NCBI GenBank assembly: GCA_015655215.1
Contig: JAATFL010000017.1
Coordinates: forward strand, 1 to 64,000
Source: Coriobacteriia bacterium
Lineage (GTDB): Bacteria > Actinomycetota > Coriobacteriia > Coriobacteriales > RUG033
Direction: 5' to 3'
Length of the DNA: 64,000 bases
Part shown: piece after piece, positions 8,044 through 17,392 of the stretch
Layout of the letters: every line of letters begins with the position of its first letter
Numbering within the stretch: the stretch's first letter is position 1
Program-made: the position numbers and the translations under genes
Notes under the pieces: generated by a model
Database searches by the model: none
The model's input: the letters and a program-made list of their open reading frames with translations, nothing else
Told to the model about the DNA's origin: nothing

Positions 8044-10254
8044 GTGATTCTGCAGGTAGAGAAGGTAACGAAGTCATTTGGTGCCCGTACGCTGTTTGCC
8101 GACGCGAGTTTTCGCGTAGACGACCGGGACCGGTATGCGCTGGTGGGGCCCAACGGTGCGGGCAAGACGACGATGATGAACATCATCACCGGGCGTGAGG
8201 AGTACGATTCCGGGCAGGTCATCCTCGCCAAGGGCGCCGAGTTGGGATATCTCGAGCAGGAATCAGTCGAGATGAAGGGACGCACCGTGCTGGGGGAGGT
8301 GCTTGCCAGCGCGTCGGAGATCCGGGCGATGGAGAAGCGTCTCAAGGAGCTCGAGCACACCATCTCCGTTGCGGATGACGAAGGCGAGCAGCTCAGGTTG
8401 CTCGAGTCATACGGCTGCATCCGCGACCAGTTCGAGGCAAAGGGCGGTTATCAGGTCGATTCGCTTGCCCACAGCGTGCTCTTCGGCCTTGGGTTCGGCG
8501 AGGAGGACATGGCGCGCGATACAGGCGAGTTCTCCGGTGGTTGGCAGATGCGCATCGCGCTTGCCAAACTGCTTCTCCGCCATCCCGACATCCTGTTGCT
8601 GGATGAGCCCACGAACCACCTCGACCTTGAGAGCGTCAAGTGGCTCGAGGGATTCCTACGTGCCTACAGAGGGGCCGTCGTGATCGTGAGCCATGACCGT
8701 GCCTTCATGGACGGGATGGTCGACCACGTGCTCGAGATCGACCTGGGACGTCTCACCCCGTACAAGGGGAACTACTCGGCATACGTCGAGCAGCGCGCTG
8801 CGGCTCGCGAGCGCCTCAAGGAACAGGCGGCCATCCAGGATCAGGAGATCAAGCACCTGCAAGACTTCGTGGAGCGCTTCCGGTACAAGGCGACGAAGGC
8901 CCGTCAGGCCCAGGAGCGCGAGAAGCGCCTCGAGAAGATCCTTGCCGAGCGCATCGTCATCCCGCCCGAGCGCAAGCACATCCACTTCAACTTTCCCCAG
9001 CCGCCGCGTACCGGCGACCTGGTCATGAAGCTCATGCACGTACGCAAGGCCTATGGCGACCATGTGGTGTACCGCGACCTCGACCTCTCGCTCTACCGCG
9101 GCGAGCGCATCGCGCTCGTGGGTCCCAACGGTGCCGGAAAGTCGACGCTGCTCAAGATGATCGCCGGCGTACTCGACCCCGACTCGGGTTCCATCAAACT
9201 GGGCACGCGCGTCTCAACGTCCTACTACGCGCAGCATCAGCTCGATGAGCTGCACCCCAACGTCACCGTGCTGCGCGAGGCGGTGGACGCGGCTCCGGCG
9301 TCCTGGAAGGAGAGCGACGTGCGTTCCCTCCTCGGTGCCTTTCTCTTTCAAGGGGATGCGCTGGACAAGCGCGTGGGAGTTCTTTCCGGTGGGGAGAAGA
9401 GTCGCTTGGCGCTCGCGAAGATGTTGGTGCGCCCCAACCCCGTGCTCTGCCTCGACGAACCCACCAACCACCTCGACATCGCCTCGACCGACATGCTCGA
9501 GCAGGCCCTCAACCACTTCGAGGGCACCATCGTGCTCATCTCGCACGACCGGCACCTCATCCGTTCGGTGGCCAACCGCATCATCGAGGTGGATGACGGC
9601 GTCATCAACGAGTACGCTGGCGACTACGACTACTATCTCTGGAAGAGCGGGCAGGCGACTGCGGCTCCATCACAGGCTGGCGCGGGCACCAAGACGCGCG
9701 CCATGCCCGGCTCCACCACGGGCGCTGCGGCCAAACACCGCACGGGCACTCGCGCCACTCCAGATGGGGCTGCGACGCCTTCGGACGCCGGACGACGCGC
9801 CGCGAAGGCGACTGGCGTCTCCGCGGGCGACGATGCGGTCGATGTCACGGGCGAGGACGACGACGATCGGGCGACCCGTCTCGTACCAGGACGGGTCGCC
9901 GCAACGGGGATGACCCCGAAGGAGGCCACGGAGATCGCATCGCGCTCCTCGGCCCCCAAGGACAAGGAGCAGAAGCGCGCCGAGGCCGAGGCACGCAACA
10001 AGGCGTACCGGGCCTTGCGCAACGAGCGTACGCGTCTGACTCGCCTGGAGAGCGAAATCGCACGGGCGCAGGCCCGTAACGATGAGTTGCTCAAGCTCAT
10101 GGCCGACGAGAGCCTCTACGCCGACAAGGATGCCTTCGACAAGGCGATGGGGGAGTACACCCAGATCAAGCAACGTCTTCCCGCGCTGGAAGACGAGTGG
10201 ATGGCCATCACCGACAAGCTCGAGGCCGCGACGGCCTCGGGTCTGGAAGGGTAG
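8044..10254 (+). CDS. ABC-F family ATP-binding protein (Uup/EttA type)
   Basis: 736 residues with two ABC cassettes and no membrane segment. Walker A motifs GPNGAGKTT (about residue 35) and GPNGAGKST (about 359), signatures FSGGWQMR (about 162) and [10 protein letters not shown] (about 446), and both LDEPTNHLD Walker B boxes are seen. Between the cassettes lies the charged P-site tRNA-interaction linker ([15 protein letters not shown]). The C-terminus adds about 110 residues of Ala/Thr/Asp-rich disorder and then a Uup-like coiled coil ([23 protein letters not shown]). ABC-F proteins act at the ribosomal E-site in translation or antibiotic protection. GTG start. Housekeeping versus resistance role is not separable by reading. 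Confidence 0.92.
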   Translation: MILQVEKVTKSFGARTLFADASFRVDDRDRYALVGPNGAGKTTMMNIITGREEYDSGQVILAKGAELGYLEQESVEMKGRTVLGEVLASASEIRAMEKRLKELEHTISVADDEGEQLRLLESYGCIRDQFEAKGGYQVDSLAHSVLFGLGFGEEDMARDTGEFSGGWQMRIALAKLLLRHPDILLLDEPTNHLDLESVKWLEGFLRAYRGAVVIVSHDRAFMDGMVDHVLEIDLGRLTPYKGNYSAYVEQRAAARERLKEQAAIQDQEIKHLQDFVERFRYKATKARQAQEREKRLEKILAERIVIPPERKHIHFNFPQPPRTGDLVMKLMHVRKAYGDHVVYRDLDLSLYRGERIALVGPNGAGKSTLLKMIAGVLDPDSGSIKLGTRVSTSYYAQHQLDELHPNVTVLREAVDAAPASWKESDVRSLLGAFLFQGDALDKRVGVLSGGEKSRLALAKMLVRPNPVLCLDEPTNHLDIASTDMLEQALNHFEGTIVLISHDRHLIRSVANRIIEVDDGVINEYAGDYDYYLWKSGQATAAPSQAGAGTKTRAMPGSTTGAAAKHRTGTRATPDGAATPSDAGRRAAKATGVSAGDDAVDVTGEDDDDRATRLVPGRVAATGMTPKEATEIASRSSAPKDKEQKRAEAEARNKAYRALRNERTRLTRLESEIARAQARNDELLKLMADESLYADKDAFDKAMGEYTQIKQRLPALEDEWMAITDKLEAATASGLEG

Positions 10255-10261
10255 GGCGTAC

Positions 10262-10579
10262 ATGTCCGGATATGCGAAGGCCCTATCGGGTCTCATCAGG
10301 GCGGCGTGCATCGTGCTTGTCGCGACCGGCCTGCTCTACCTGGGCATGGCGCTGGTCACGTTCTCCGGCGCACTTCTCAAAAACGCGGCCGTCCTCTCGC
10401 TCGTGACGCTGTTCAATGCGCACATGCCGCTTCCATCGTTCTCCGCGGCCACGGCGCTTTCACCCATGGGTGGCGTGTTGCACGTGGACTACCTTCTCAT
10501 GGGGGTGCTTCTCGTCTTGGTCGAATGGCCTCTCTCGCGCCTTGGGGATGCGGTCGTCAACAAGGCGGTCCAAAGGTGA
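10262..10579 (+). CDS. Small membrane protein, two to three helices
   Basis: 105 residues with hydrophobic stretches AACIVLVATGLLYLGMALVTF and VDYLLMGVLLVLVEWPL, and a short basic tail. No recognised domain. It begins 7 nt after the ABC-F stop and its stop overlaps the GTG of deoB (GTGA), so it is translated within the same operon. Function unknown. Confidence 0.7.
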   Translation: MSGYAKALSGLIRAACIVLVATGLLYLGMALVTFSGALLKNAAVLSLVTLFNAHMPLPSFSAATALSPMGGVLHVDYLLMGVLLVLVEWPLSRLGDAVVNKAVQR

Positions 10580-11841
10580 GTGCCTCGTCGACCATACGTG
10601 ATTCGCGCGCGATCCTGCTCGTGCTCGACTCGGTCGGGTGCGGGGCGATGGATGACGCTGCGGCCTATGGCGACGTCGGTGCCGATACGCTCGGTAACAC
10701 CGCACGTCGTGCCGGGGGCCTGAGCCTACCGGTGCTGGGTCGTCTCGGTCTGGGGTCCATACATCCCATCGAGGGCGTGTCACCGGCAGCCGAGCCGTTG
10801 GCGAGTTGGGGCAAGGCGCGGGAGCGCGGCGTGCAGAAGGACACGGTGGCCGGTCACTGGGAGTTGGCCGGGTACCCGCTGATGCGTGCGTTTCCCACCT
10901 ACGCGGATGGTTTCCCCCTATCGCTCATGGATCGCTTCACACAGCTTACCGGCCTGGGGTGGCTGGGTAACAAGCCGGCAAGCGGCACGGCCATCATCGA
11001 GGAGTTGGGTACCGAGCATCTCGCCACCGGCAACCCCATCATCTACACCTCGGGTGATTCGGTGTTTCAGATAGCCGTCCACGAGGAGGTCATGCCCGTC
11101 GAGCGTCTCTACGAGCTCGGGGAGTTGTGTCGCGCCAAGCTGCTCGTGGGCCAACACGAGGTGGGACGCGTCATCCTCCGGCCCTTCGTGGGAGAGCCGG
11201 GTTCCTTCAGGCGGACGGACCGCCGCCGGGACCTTGCCCTTCCTCCGGCGAAGTCGACTCTCATCGACGCGTTGCGGCAAGTCGGCGTCGCCACCCACGG
11301 CGTGGGCAAGATCGGCGATATCTTCGCGTGGCGTTCCATCGCCGACTCCGTGCACGTGGCAAACAACGACGACGCGATGTCGAAGCTGCTTGCAGCGGCG
11401 GGCGCCGTCGAGAGGGGCGTGCGCGTCTCGGTGGGGATCGACGCCCATGCACCGTTCGTCTTCGCCAACTTCAACGACTTCGACATGCTCTGGGGGCATC
11501 GTAACGACTGGCGCGGCTACGCTGCCGGCCTCGAGGCCGTCGATGCATGGCTTCCCGACCTTTTCGACCAACTCGTCGAGGGCGATCTGCTCATCATCAC
11601 CGCCGACCATGGCTGTGACCCCACCGACATCTCCACCGACCACACACGCGAGTTCATCCCGATCATCGCATGTCCCATCGGCGCGGGTGGCGGTCGCGCG
11701 TTCCTCGCCGGCGAGCAGCCTCGAGGTAACCCGTTGGGAGTCCGCAGCACCTTTGCGGACATCGGGCAGACCATCGCGGAATACTACGGGCTCATCCCGC
11801 TCGATGAGGGCGTATCGTTTCTGCAGAGTGTTCTGCCGTGA
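10576..11841 (+). CDS. deoB: Phosphopentomutase
   Basis: 421 residues. AILLVLDSVGCGAMDDA at the N-terminus, DTVAGHWELAG (with the phosphorylatable Thr region DT.AGHWE), IYTSGDSVFQIAVHEE, and the C-terminal ITADHGCDPT and STDHTREFIPI motifs identify DeoB of the alkaline-phosphatase superfamily. It converts ribose/deoxyribose 1-phosphate to the 5-phosphate in nucleoside salvage, using manganese. GTG 10576 with AAGGCGG upstream is chosen; it overlaps the preceding stop. It is not followed by deoD or pdp here, so the usual deo operon is split. Slightly longer than the usual 390-400 residues. Confidence 0.95.
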   Translation: MSASSTIRDSRAILLVLDSVGCGAMDDAAAYGDVGADTLGNTARRAGGLSLPVLGRLGLGSIHPIEGVSPAAEPLASWGKARERGVQKDTVAGHWELAGYPLMRAFPTYADGFPLSLMDRFTQLTGLGWLGNKPASGTAIIEELGTEHLATGNPIIYTSGDSVFQIAVHEEVMPVERLYELGELCRAKLLVGQHEVGRVILRPFVGEPGSFRRTDRRRDLALPPAKSTLIDALRQVGVATHGVGKIGDIFAWRSIADSVHVANNDDAMSKLLAAAGAVERGVRVSVGIDAHAPFVFANFNDFDMLWGHRNDWRGYAAGLEAVDAWLPDLFDQLVEGDLLIITADHGCDPTDISTDHTREFIPIIACPIGAGGGRAFLAGEQPRGNPLGVRSTFADIGQTIAEYYGLIPLDEGVSFLQSVLP

Positions 11842-12002
11842 CGTGTCCGATGCCGCCAGCTGAGCTACCGTATCGTTCTTCGTTGCCATCTGGTGAGCTG
11901 CCCGCGCCGACCGTAACGATATACTGCTTCGAGATGTCGTAGGTCGATGCCAGCCCCTCTCGGTTTCGTGTGGATGCCATATACCTCGAAAGGACTCTTC
12001 GC

Positions 12003-12680
12003 ATGGGACAGGTCGCAACATGGTTCTCATCCGTGGCACCATCGCTCATCGCCATCGTCCTGCTCATCCCTTCCATCGTCTTGCATGAGGTCGGACATGG
12101 CTTCGCCGCCTACAAGCTCGGCGACCCCACGGCAAAGAACGCCGGGCGTCTCACCCTCGATCCGCTCAAGCACCTCGACCCGATCGGCTCGGTCATCTTG
12201 CCAATCGTGTTCGCGCTGGCAGGAGGGCCCATCGTCGGATTCGCCAAGCCGGTCCCGTACAATCCACGTTACTTCAAGAACCTCAAGCAAGGCGAGCTCA
12301 TCGTAGGTCTTGCCGGTCCCTGCGTGAACTTCGTCCTTGCGCTGGTGGGTTCCCTCATCTGCCTGCTGGGGACGTTCGTGTATGGGGTGAACCCGACGAT
12401 CGGGTACTGGGTCTATTACCTCGCCCTCAACTTCTCATACATCAACCTGCTGTTGATGTTCTTCAACCTGCTGCCCATCCCGCCGCTCGACGGGTTCTCG
12501 ATCGTCTCCATATTCTGGCCACGGGATAAGATGCAGATGTATTACAAGGTCCAGCAGTATGCCCTGTTCATCCTCCTGGGTATCATCTTCATCATCCCCA
12601 TGCTGTTCAACGTCGACCCGCTCGGGTGGTTCCTCAACGCCACGGCAGGCAATCTGCTCGACATCATCGTCCCCTGGTAA
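12003..12680 (+). CDS. Site-2 protease family (M50B) membrane protein
   Basis: 225 residues, polytopic. Zinc ligands HEVGHGF in the first helix region and the distal NLLPIPPLDGFSI box are the two active-site parts of the compact M50B proteases. GRLTLDPLKHLDPIGS between them is the usual family insert. These enzymes cleave within membranes; bacterial short forms have few known substrates. The ATG at 12003 has AAAGGA 8 nt upstream. Single gene after deoB with its own 160-nt leader. Confidence 0.9.
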   Translation: MGQVATWFSSVAPSLIAIVLLIPSIVLHEVGHGFAAYKLGDPTAKNAGRLTLDPLKHLDPIGSVILPIVFALAGGPIVGFAKPVPYNPRYFKNLKQGELIVGLAGPCVNFVLALVGSLICLLGTFVYGVNPTIGYWVYYLALNFSYINLLLMFFNLLPIPPLDGFSIVSIFWPRDKMQMYYKVQQYALFILLGIIFIIPMLFNVDPLGWFLNATAGNLLDIIVPW

Positions 12681-12770
12681 GGGCCGTCATGTGCAGGCGT
12701 TGACCATCGCCGCGGGTAGAGGTTCTAGGGTTCAGGGTGAGGCTGACATTTAGTGGGGATACCGACCTCG

Positions 12771-13043
12771 CTACTTTGGAAAGTGATAGCGCTCAGTGTC
12801 GTCGGATCCCCGAGAGTCGGGATGCGACGTGCGCGACCGTCGTGCGGTCTGCGCACGGTTGGCCAACGCAAGCAGGACACCGTTGATGATGGTCACGACG
12901 CACAGCAGTGCGAGCACGACGGATGAGACGTCGTTGCTCACCCACTTCATCGTGGGATTGTACTGGTCGAGAATCATGAAGACGAGGTACGCACCTCCCA
13001 ATACGATGGCGATATGGGGAAGAACCCTCTTGACATGTGTCAT
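12771..13043 (-). CDS. Small two-helix membrane protein
   Basis: 90 residues with two hydrophobic helices (PHIAIVLGGAYLVFMILDQY and VVLALLCVVTIINGVLLAL) and a basic hydrophilic tail. It lies 6 nt downstream of the phosphodiester glycosidase gene on the same strand, so it is the last gene of the GT2-GtrA/glycosidase operon. No family recognised. Confidence 0.65.
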   Translation of the reverse strand: MTHVKRVLPHIAIVLGGAYLVFMILDQYNPTMKWVSNDVSSVVLALLCVVTIINGVLLALANRAQTARRSRTSHPDSRGSDDTERYHFPK

Positions 13044-13049
13044 GGGACA

Positions 13050-14036
13050 TCATCCTTCCGTGAGGTAGATGCAGTCGCTTACCGCACGACCGCCGTTGGC
13101 TGGCTGGTTCACATACGCGTCGTCGAAGGTCATCTCGGATGACTCCCCGCCGTCGAGGTTGTATGCCGACGTGCACCCAAGGCCCTGCATGAGCGATGCG
13201 AGTTCGGTGAGGGTGACCCCCTTCGAGTAACCCGTATCGCGACCGTCGACGACGACGAGGCAGTAGTGCCCCGGTTCGTAATAGCCGATCGCGGTGCGTG
13301 GATTGTAATCGGATACATGCCCGTTCACGCTGAACGAGGTGAGGGCGTTGCCGTCGCCGTCGAGCAGGGAGGGGCCAAAGCTCCACGCCTGCCAGGCACC
13401 ATCCGCGACGGCCTCGCTCACATCGAAGCCGTCACCCGAATAGGTCGCGATCCGCCCATCGGAGTAGAGCACGCACACGTCCGAGCCATCCGTGGTCGAG
13501 CGGTACACCTGTCCGTTGCGAATGACGACGCCGCTGCTCCCGTTCCCGTAGTAGTCCCCGTTCACGGCGAGCAGGGCGTCGAACTCATCGTCCATGGCGA
13601 GGACGTGCTCGGTATAGCCGATGCCATAGGTGTTGTTCGCGAATCCCGATCGCAGCAAGGTGACGTCGGTGAGGTAGATGTCGGCCACGTAGTAGGTGAC
13701 GGTATCGACGCCCGAGCCGGTGGTATACGTCTTGACGGTTATGGAGAGGTCGGCGCTCACGTAGCTGGTACCGGTGGTGAGCACCGTGTCCGAGAACGTA
13801 TCGACGGAAGACCCCGTATCGATCGAGGCGATTTCCTCCGCGCTCGTGTCTGCGGCAGCGATGCTCGTCGACGAGATGGTCGTGTACGTTCCCTCGCTCA
13901 AGAGCGAGCGGGCGGAGAGATAGTACAGGCCATAGAACGAACCCACGTAACCGGCGATGAGCCCGGCGTCGAGGGTCATGACGAGCCAAAAGGGCAGAAG
14001 GCCCCGGCGCACCGCCCGGTTTCGGACCGGACTCAT
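13050..14036 (-). CDS. Phosphodiester glycosidase family (NAGPA/DUF2233) exported protein
   Basis: 328 residues. An N-terminal membrane anchor (LPFWLVMTLDAGLIAGYVGSFYGL) is followed by an extracellular domain. The sequence LLAVNGDYYGNGSSGVVIRNGQVYRST, RTAIGYYEPGHYCLVVVDGRD and CTSAYNLDGGESSEM matches the phosphodiester alpha-GlcNAcase-like fold used on bacterial surface polysaccharides. Such proteins cut or edit phosphodiester-linked sugars in cell-wall glycopolymers. The start overlaps the end of the GT2-GtrA gene, so the two are translationally coupled, fitting one surface-glycan pathway. Confidence 0.85.
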   Translation of the reverse strand: MSPVRNRAVRRGLLPFWLVMTLDAGLIAGYVGSFYGLYYLSARSLLSEGTYTTISSTSIAAADTSAEEIASIDTGSSVDTFSDTVLTTGTSYVSADLSITVKTYTTGSGVDTVTYYVADIYLTDVTLLRSGFANNTYGIGYTEHVLAMDDEFDALLAVNGDYYGNGSSGVVIRNGQVYRSTTDGSDVCVLYSDGRIATYSGDGFDVSEAVADGAWQAWSFGPSLLDGDGNALTSFSVNGHVSDYNPRTAIGYYEPGHYCLVVVDGRDTGYSKGVTLTELASLMQGLGCTSAYNLDGGESSEMTFDDAYVNQPANGGRAVSDCIYLTEG

Positions 14037-15208
14037 AGGATGATCCTCCTCGTTGACCTTGGAGTGTCGGAGATTCTCGTGTCGGGGGCACTGGAGTCTC
14101 GCTGGCGGAAGATGAGGTGGCGTTGCACGAGGTAGCTCAGGGTGAAGAGCAGCATCTCGGTGAGCACCTTCGCGACCAGGGCATTGAGTCCGACTCCCTC
14201 TACGAGCGCAAAGAGGATGAGTGTGTTAAGGGTGAGGATCCCGCACGCGAGACAGACGTATTGGAGGACGGATCGCGATCGCATGGCCTTGCTCCTGAAC
14301 ACGTGCTCTCGATTCAGATGGTAGTTGAAAGCGGCGCTTACCATGCGTGCGCCGACGTTGCTGGCTACGAGCACCGTCGCGGCGGGTAGCGCGGTCGTCA
14401 GGAGAAACGTCAGCGTGCCGAAGAGGGCGTAGTCGATCAAGAAGCTCAGGAAGGAAGCGGCTGCGAATGCGAGGAGCGTGTGGTAGATGCGCGCCGAGTC
14501 CCTGATCGAGTGGAAGTGCGAGCAGGTGTTGGACGTGTCGTGGTAGATGGTGGCGATGGGTTGCTCGACGATGGGACGACCCCGTCTGGCTGCGGTGAGC
14601 AGCATGTTCATCTCGTACTCGTAGCGGGAGCCGGGAATATCGAGCAACGCGGGGATGTGGGTGGAGGAGAAACCCCGCAGCCCGGTCTGGGTGTCGGCCA
14701 CCCATCTTCCCGAGACGAGCCGGAAGATGCCCGTGGTTATCCGGTTCCCCAAAAGCGAGCGCAAGGGGGTACCGGGTCCAAACGTGCGGACACCGAGAAC
14801 GAGTGCCTCGGGGTTCTCGATGACACGCCGTGCGACGAGTCGAGCATCTTCTGGACGGTGCTGCCCGTCACAGTCCACGGCCACGACGACCTGCGGCCCA
14901 GGTGAGTGCAGCATGAGGTGACGCAGGGCCGTCTTGATGGAGAAGCCCTTTCCGCAATTCGCAGGATGGTGCAGCACCGTCGCCGTGCCCTCCAAAGCCT
15001 CGAAGAGCAGATGATATGCATCTCCGCTGCCGTCATCGATGACGATGATGTCCGAGAAGCCGCAGATGTGGAGTCCATCGACGAGGTCGATGAGGGTATG
15101 GTCGGGTTCATAGGCGGGGATGATGGCGACGAGCCTTGAGGGAGAGCTCGGTGCACTCGCATGCGGTGGCATGCACGTGGCTCGCGAGATATCATTCGGT
15201 TCGCTCAT
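14033..15208 (-). CDS. GT2 glycosyltransferase fused to GtrA-like membrane domain
   Basis: About 391 residues from ATG 15208, which has GAGGAG 9 nt upstream; the track's longer N-terminus is not family-like. The first half is a GT-A glycosyltransferase: VAIIPAYEPDHTL, VIDDGSGD and VVAVDCDGQHRPED (DxD) as in dolichol-phosphate-mannose-synthase-like enzymes. The second half has four hydrophobic helices of the GtrA family (FLSFLIDYALFGTLTFLL, FNYHLNREHVF). DPMS-like proteins with GtrA make polyprenyl-phosphate sugars and move them across the membrane. Forms an operon with the phosphodiester glycosidase. Confidence 0.88.
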   Translation of the reverse strand: MSEPNDISRATCMPPHASAPSSPSRLVAIIPAYEPDHTLIDLVDGLHICGFSDIIVIDDGSGDAYHLLFEALEGTATVLHHPANCGKGFSIKTALRHLMLHSPGPQVVVAVDCDGQHRPEDARLVARRVIENPEALVLGVRTFGPGTPLRSLLGNRITTGIFRLVSGRWVADTQTGLRGFSSTHIPALLDIPGSRYEYEMNMLLTAARRGRPIVEQPIATIYHDTSNTCSHFHSIRDSARIYHTLLAFAAASFLSFLIDYALFGTLTFLLTTALPAATVLVASNVGARMVSAAFNYHLNREHVFRSKAMRSRSVLQYVCLACGILTLNTLILFALVEGVGLNALVAKVLTEMLLFTLSYLVQRHLIFRQRDSSAPDTRISDTPRSTRRIIL

Positions 15209-15506
15209 GGGTGGCATCTCCTCGTGGTGTCTTGGCTGGCCGTGCGCTGTCGGGGACAAGTGTCGGGCTTGTCTCTGAATTCTTGCTGAAAGAACGCCGC
15301 TCACGTGCACGGCACCGTGCGGTTGACCTCCGCCGTCCGGGGAGACCGTTGGAAATCGGGCGCATGCGGGGAAAAAGGGCGAGCCGGGCGAGAATTCTCC
15401 CGCGTGCACGTCTGAAGACGTTGCTCTGCGACACCGATGTGCATCCAAGCGGGTATCATGGATTGGCCGTAAGGTTCCGAGATGGTATCGAAGGGAGGCG
15501 GGGGAT

Positions 15507-16598
15507 CTGTCCTATCGCGTGCACATAGAGTCGTTCGAGGGACCGTTCGACCTGCTCCTCGAGTTGGTGAGTCGGCAGAAGGTCGACGTCGCCGCCATTT
15601 CGCTTTCCGAGGTGACCGACCAGTATCTCGCCACGATCGAGGCGATGCGCGACCTCGACCTCGACGTGGCGAGTGACTTCCTCCTCGTGGCCTCGACGTT
15701 GCTCGAGATCAAGTCGGCTGCCCTCCTGCCTGCTGGGGAGAGGGATGGAGACGATGGCGAGGGAGACGATGAGTTCGAGGGCATGTCGGCCGACGATGCC
15801 CGCGACATCCTGGTCGCGCGCCTGATCGCCTACAAGCAGTTCAAGAACATCGCCGGTATGCTCGGCGCTCGCATGGAGTCCGAAGGACGCATGCACCCGC
15901 GTCATTCCGGCATCGAGCCCGCGTTCCTCGATCTGATGCCCGACTACCTTGCCGGCGTGACCTTGCAGGGCCTCTCGGTCATCTGCGCCGACCTGCTCGC
16001 CCGTCGGGACTCGTTCATCCTCGAGGCGGAGCACATCGCGGCGATGCCCCTTTCCGTCGAGTTGCACGCCGAATCGGTGCATCGCCTCATCTCGACCAAG
16101 CGGCATATGACGTTTGACGAGTTGCTGGGAGACGATGCGACGCCAGAGTTGATCGTCGTGACGTTCCTGGCCATCCTCGAGCTCTACAAACGGAACCTGG
16201 TCACGCTCGAGCAACCGGAGACGTTCGGCGTACTGCACGTGGACTGGAGGGATGTCGCCGAGCAGCCCGCCCTCACACCCGACGAGGATGACGGAGAGGT
16301 CGCGGTCCTGTCCGAGATGGTGTCCATCGGCATCGAACCTTCCGCCGAGCGCTCTCCTGCATCCGCGGCTGCGACCGTGACGTCGTCCGCACGGCAGTCG
16401 ACGTCCAAGCCTCTCGGCGGGGATGTTCCTGCCGACGCACGTCCCCTCTCGAAACGCACGGCATCCCTGCTCACCGGGAACCCTCTCTCCGATGCGGCAT
16501 TCGATGCCGATGGGGAGGCTTCGTCCAAGCCACGGCGCCCTTGGCGCGATCGATACCCCCAACCAACGCCCGATGTTTCGGAGGATAGGGAATCATGA
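15507..16598 (+). CDS. scpA: Segregation and condensation protein A
   Basis: About 363 residues. The N-terminal FEGPFDLLLELVSRQKVDVAAISLSEVTDQYL is the ScpA kleisin signature that binds the Smc neck; a winged-helix region follows before a disordered Ser/Ala tail. ScpA with ScpB and Smc condenses and segregates chromosomes. No ATG is available. AAGGGAGG lies 8 nt before CTG 15507, giving LSYRV..., whereas the track's GTG 15519 is 20 nt away from it. Coriobacterial ScpA proteins commonly begin with an SYR-like motif, as I recall the family. I therefore use CTG, unusual as it is. The stop overlaps scpB. Confidence 0.88.
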   Translation: MSYRVHIESFEGPFDLLLELVSRQKVDVAAISLSEVTDQYLATIEAMRDLDLDVASDFLLVASTLLEIKSAALLPAGERDGDDGEGDDEFEGMSADDARDILVARLIAYKQFKNIAGMLGARMESEGRMHPRHSGIEPAFLDLMPDYLAGVTLQGLSVICADLLARRDSFILEAEHIAAMPLSVELHAESVHRLISTKRHMTFDELLGDDATPELIVVTFLAILELYKRNLVTLEQPETFGVLHVDWRDVAEQPALTPDEDDGEVAVLSEMVSIGIEPSAERSPASAAATVTSSARQSTSKPLGGDVPADARPLSKRTASLLTGNPLSDAAFDADGEASSKPRRPWRDRYPQPTPDVSEDRES

Positions 16599-17392
16599 TG
16601 GAGAACCTCTCAGATGGCTTTGCCGCTCCCGAGGACATCGAGGGTGCCGACGAGGGTACCGAGCACCATCGTCTCCTCGCCTCCGTCGAGGCGCTGCTGT
16701 TCGTCTCGGACGAGCCCGTCTCGGCTATTCGCCTCGCGCAGATCCTCGAGGTGCAGCCAGGCGAGGCCGCTTCGCTGCTCGCCGAGCTCGCCGTCGATTA
16801 CCAGGAGTCCGGCCGCGGCATCCAACTCCGCGAGGTTGCCGGCGGATGGCGTTTCTACTCGCACCCCGCATACCACGAGGTCGTCGAGCGCTACGTGCTC
16901 TCGTGGGATGCGCGCAAGCTCTCCCAGGCGGCGCTTGAGACCCTCGCTGTCATCGCGTATCGTCAGCCGGTCACCCGTCAGGGGATCGCTGCCGTGCGCG
17001 GGGTCAATTCCGATGGCGTGGTGAGCTCTCTCATGGAGAAGGGGCTGGTGCGCGAGATGGGACGCGAGGGGGGTCCCGGCACGGCCATCCTCTACGGCAC
17101 CACACACACGTTTCTCGAGAAGTTCGGCCTCAAGAACCTCGACGAGCTTCCCCCACTCGAGGACTTCGCCCCCAACGAGGCGGCGCGTGAGCTCATCCGC
17201 GAACGTCTGTCCGGCGTCAGCGTGGCCCCTTCGGACGTCAAGGGCGCTGGGGCTCTCGACCAGGACGAAGAGGATGATGTCCTCTACACTGCCGATGACG
17301 GAATCGACGTCGACATCGACGGTGATACGGGTGACGGGTCGACGCACGTCGCTGACGATGTCGTCGTGGCACAGCCGGTGATGGGGAAGTGA
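16595..17392 (+). CDS. scpB: Segregation and condensation protein B
   Basis: 265 residues. VEALLFVSDEPVSAIRLAQIL, RYVLSWDARKLSQAALETLAVIAYRQPVTRQGIAAVRGVNSDGVVSSLMEKGLVREMGREGGPGTAILYGTT-like sequence gives the two winged helices of ScpB; the central LETLAVIAYRQPVTR is diagnostic. Its ATG overlaps the scpA stop (ATGATG context), so the pair is coupled. The C-terminal 60 residues are Asp-rich and probably disordered. Partner of ScpA and Smc in condensin. Confidence 0.96.
   Translation: MMENLSDGFAAPEDIEGADEGTEHHRLLASVEALLFVSDEPVSAIRLAQILEVQPGEAASLLAELAVDYQESGRGIQLREVAGGWRFYSHPAYHEVVERYVLSWDARKLSQAALETLAVIAYRQPVTRQGIAAVRGVNSDGVVSSLMEKGLVREMGREGGPGTAILYGTTHTFLEKFGLKNLDELPPLEDFAPNEAARELIRERLSGVSVAPSDVKGAGALDQDEEDDVLYTADDGIDVDIDGDTGDGSTHVADDVVVAQPVMGK

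Noticed and set aside
10918-12042. 374-codon minus-strand ORF
   Set aside because: Antisense to deoB, crossing its 3' end into the next leader; no domain.
15307-15320. GCACGG-CA-CCGTGC palindrome before scpA
   Set aside because: Six-bp arms in GC-rich DNA are likely by chance and no promoter fits around it.
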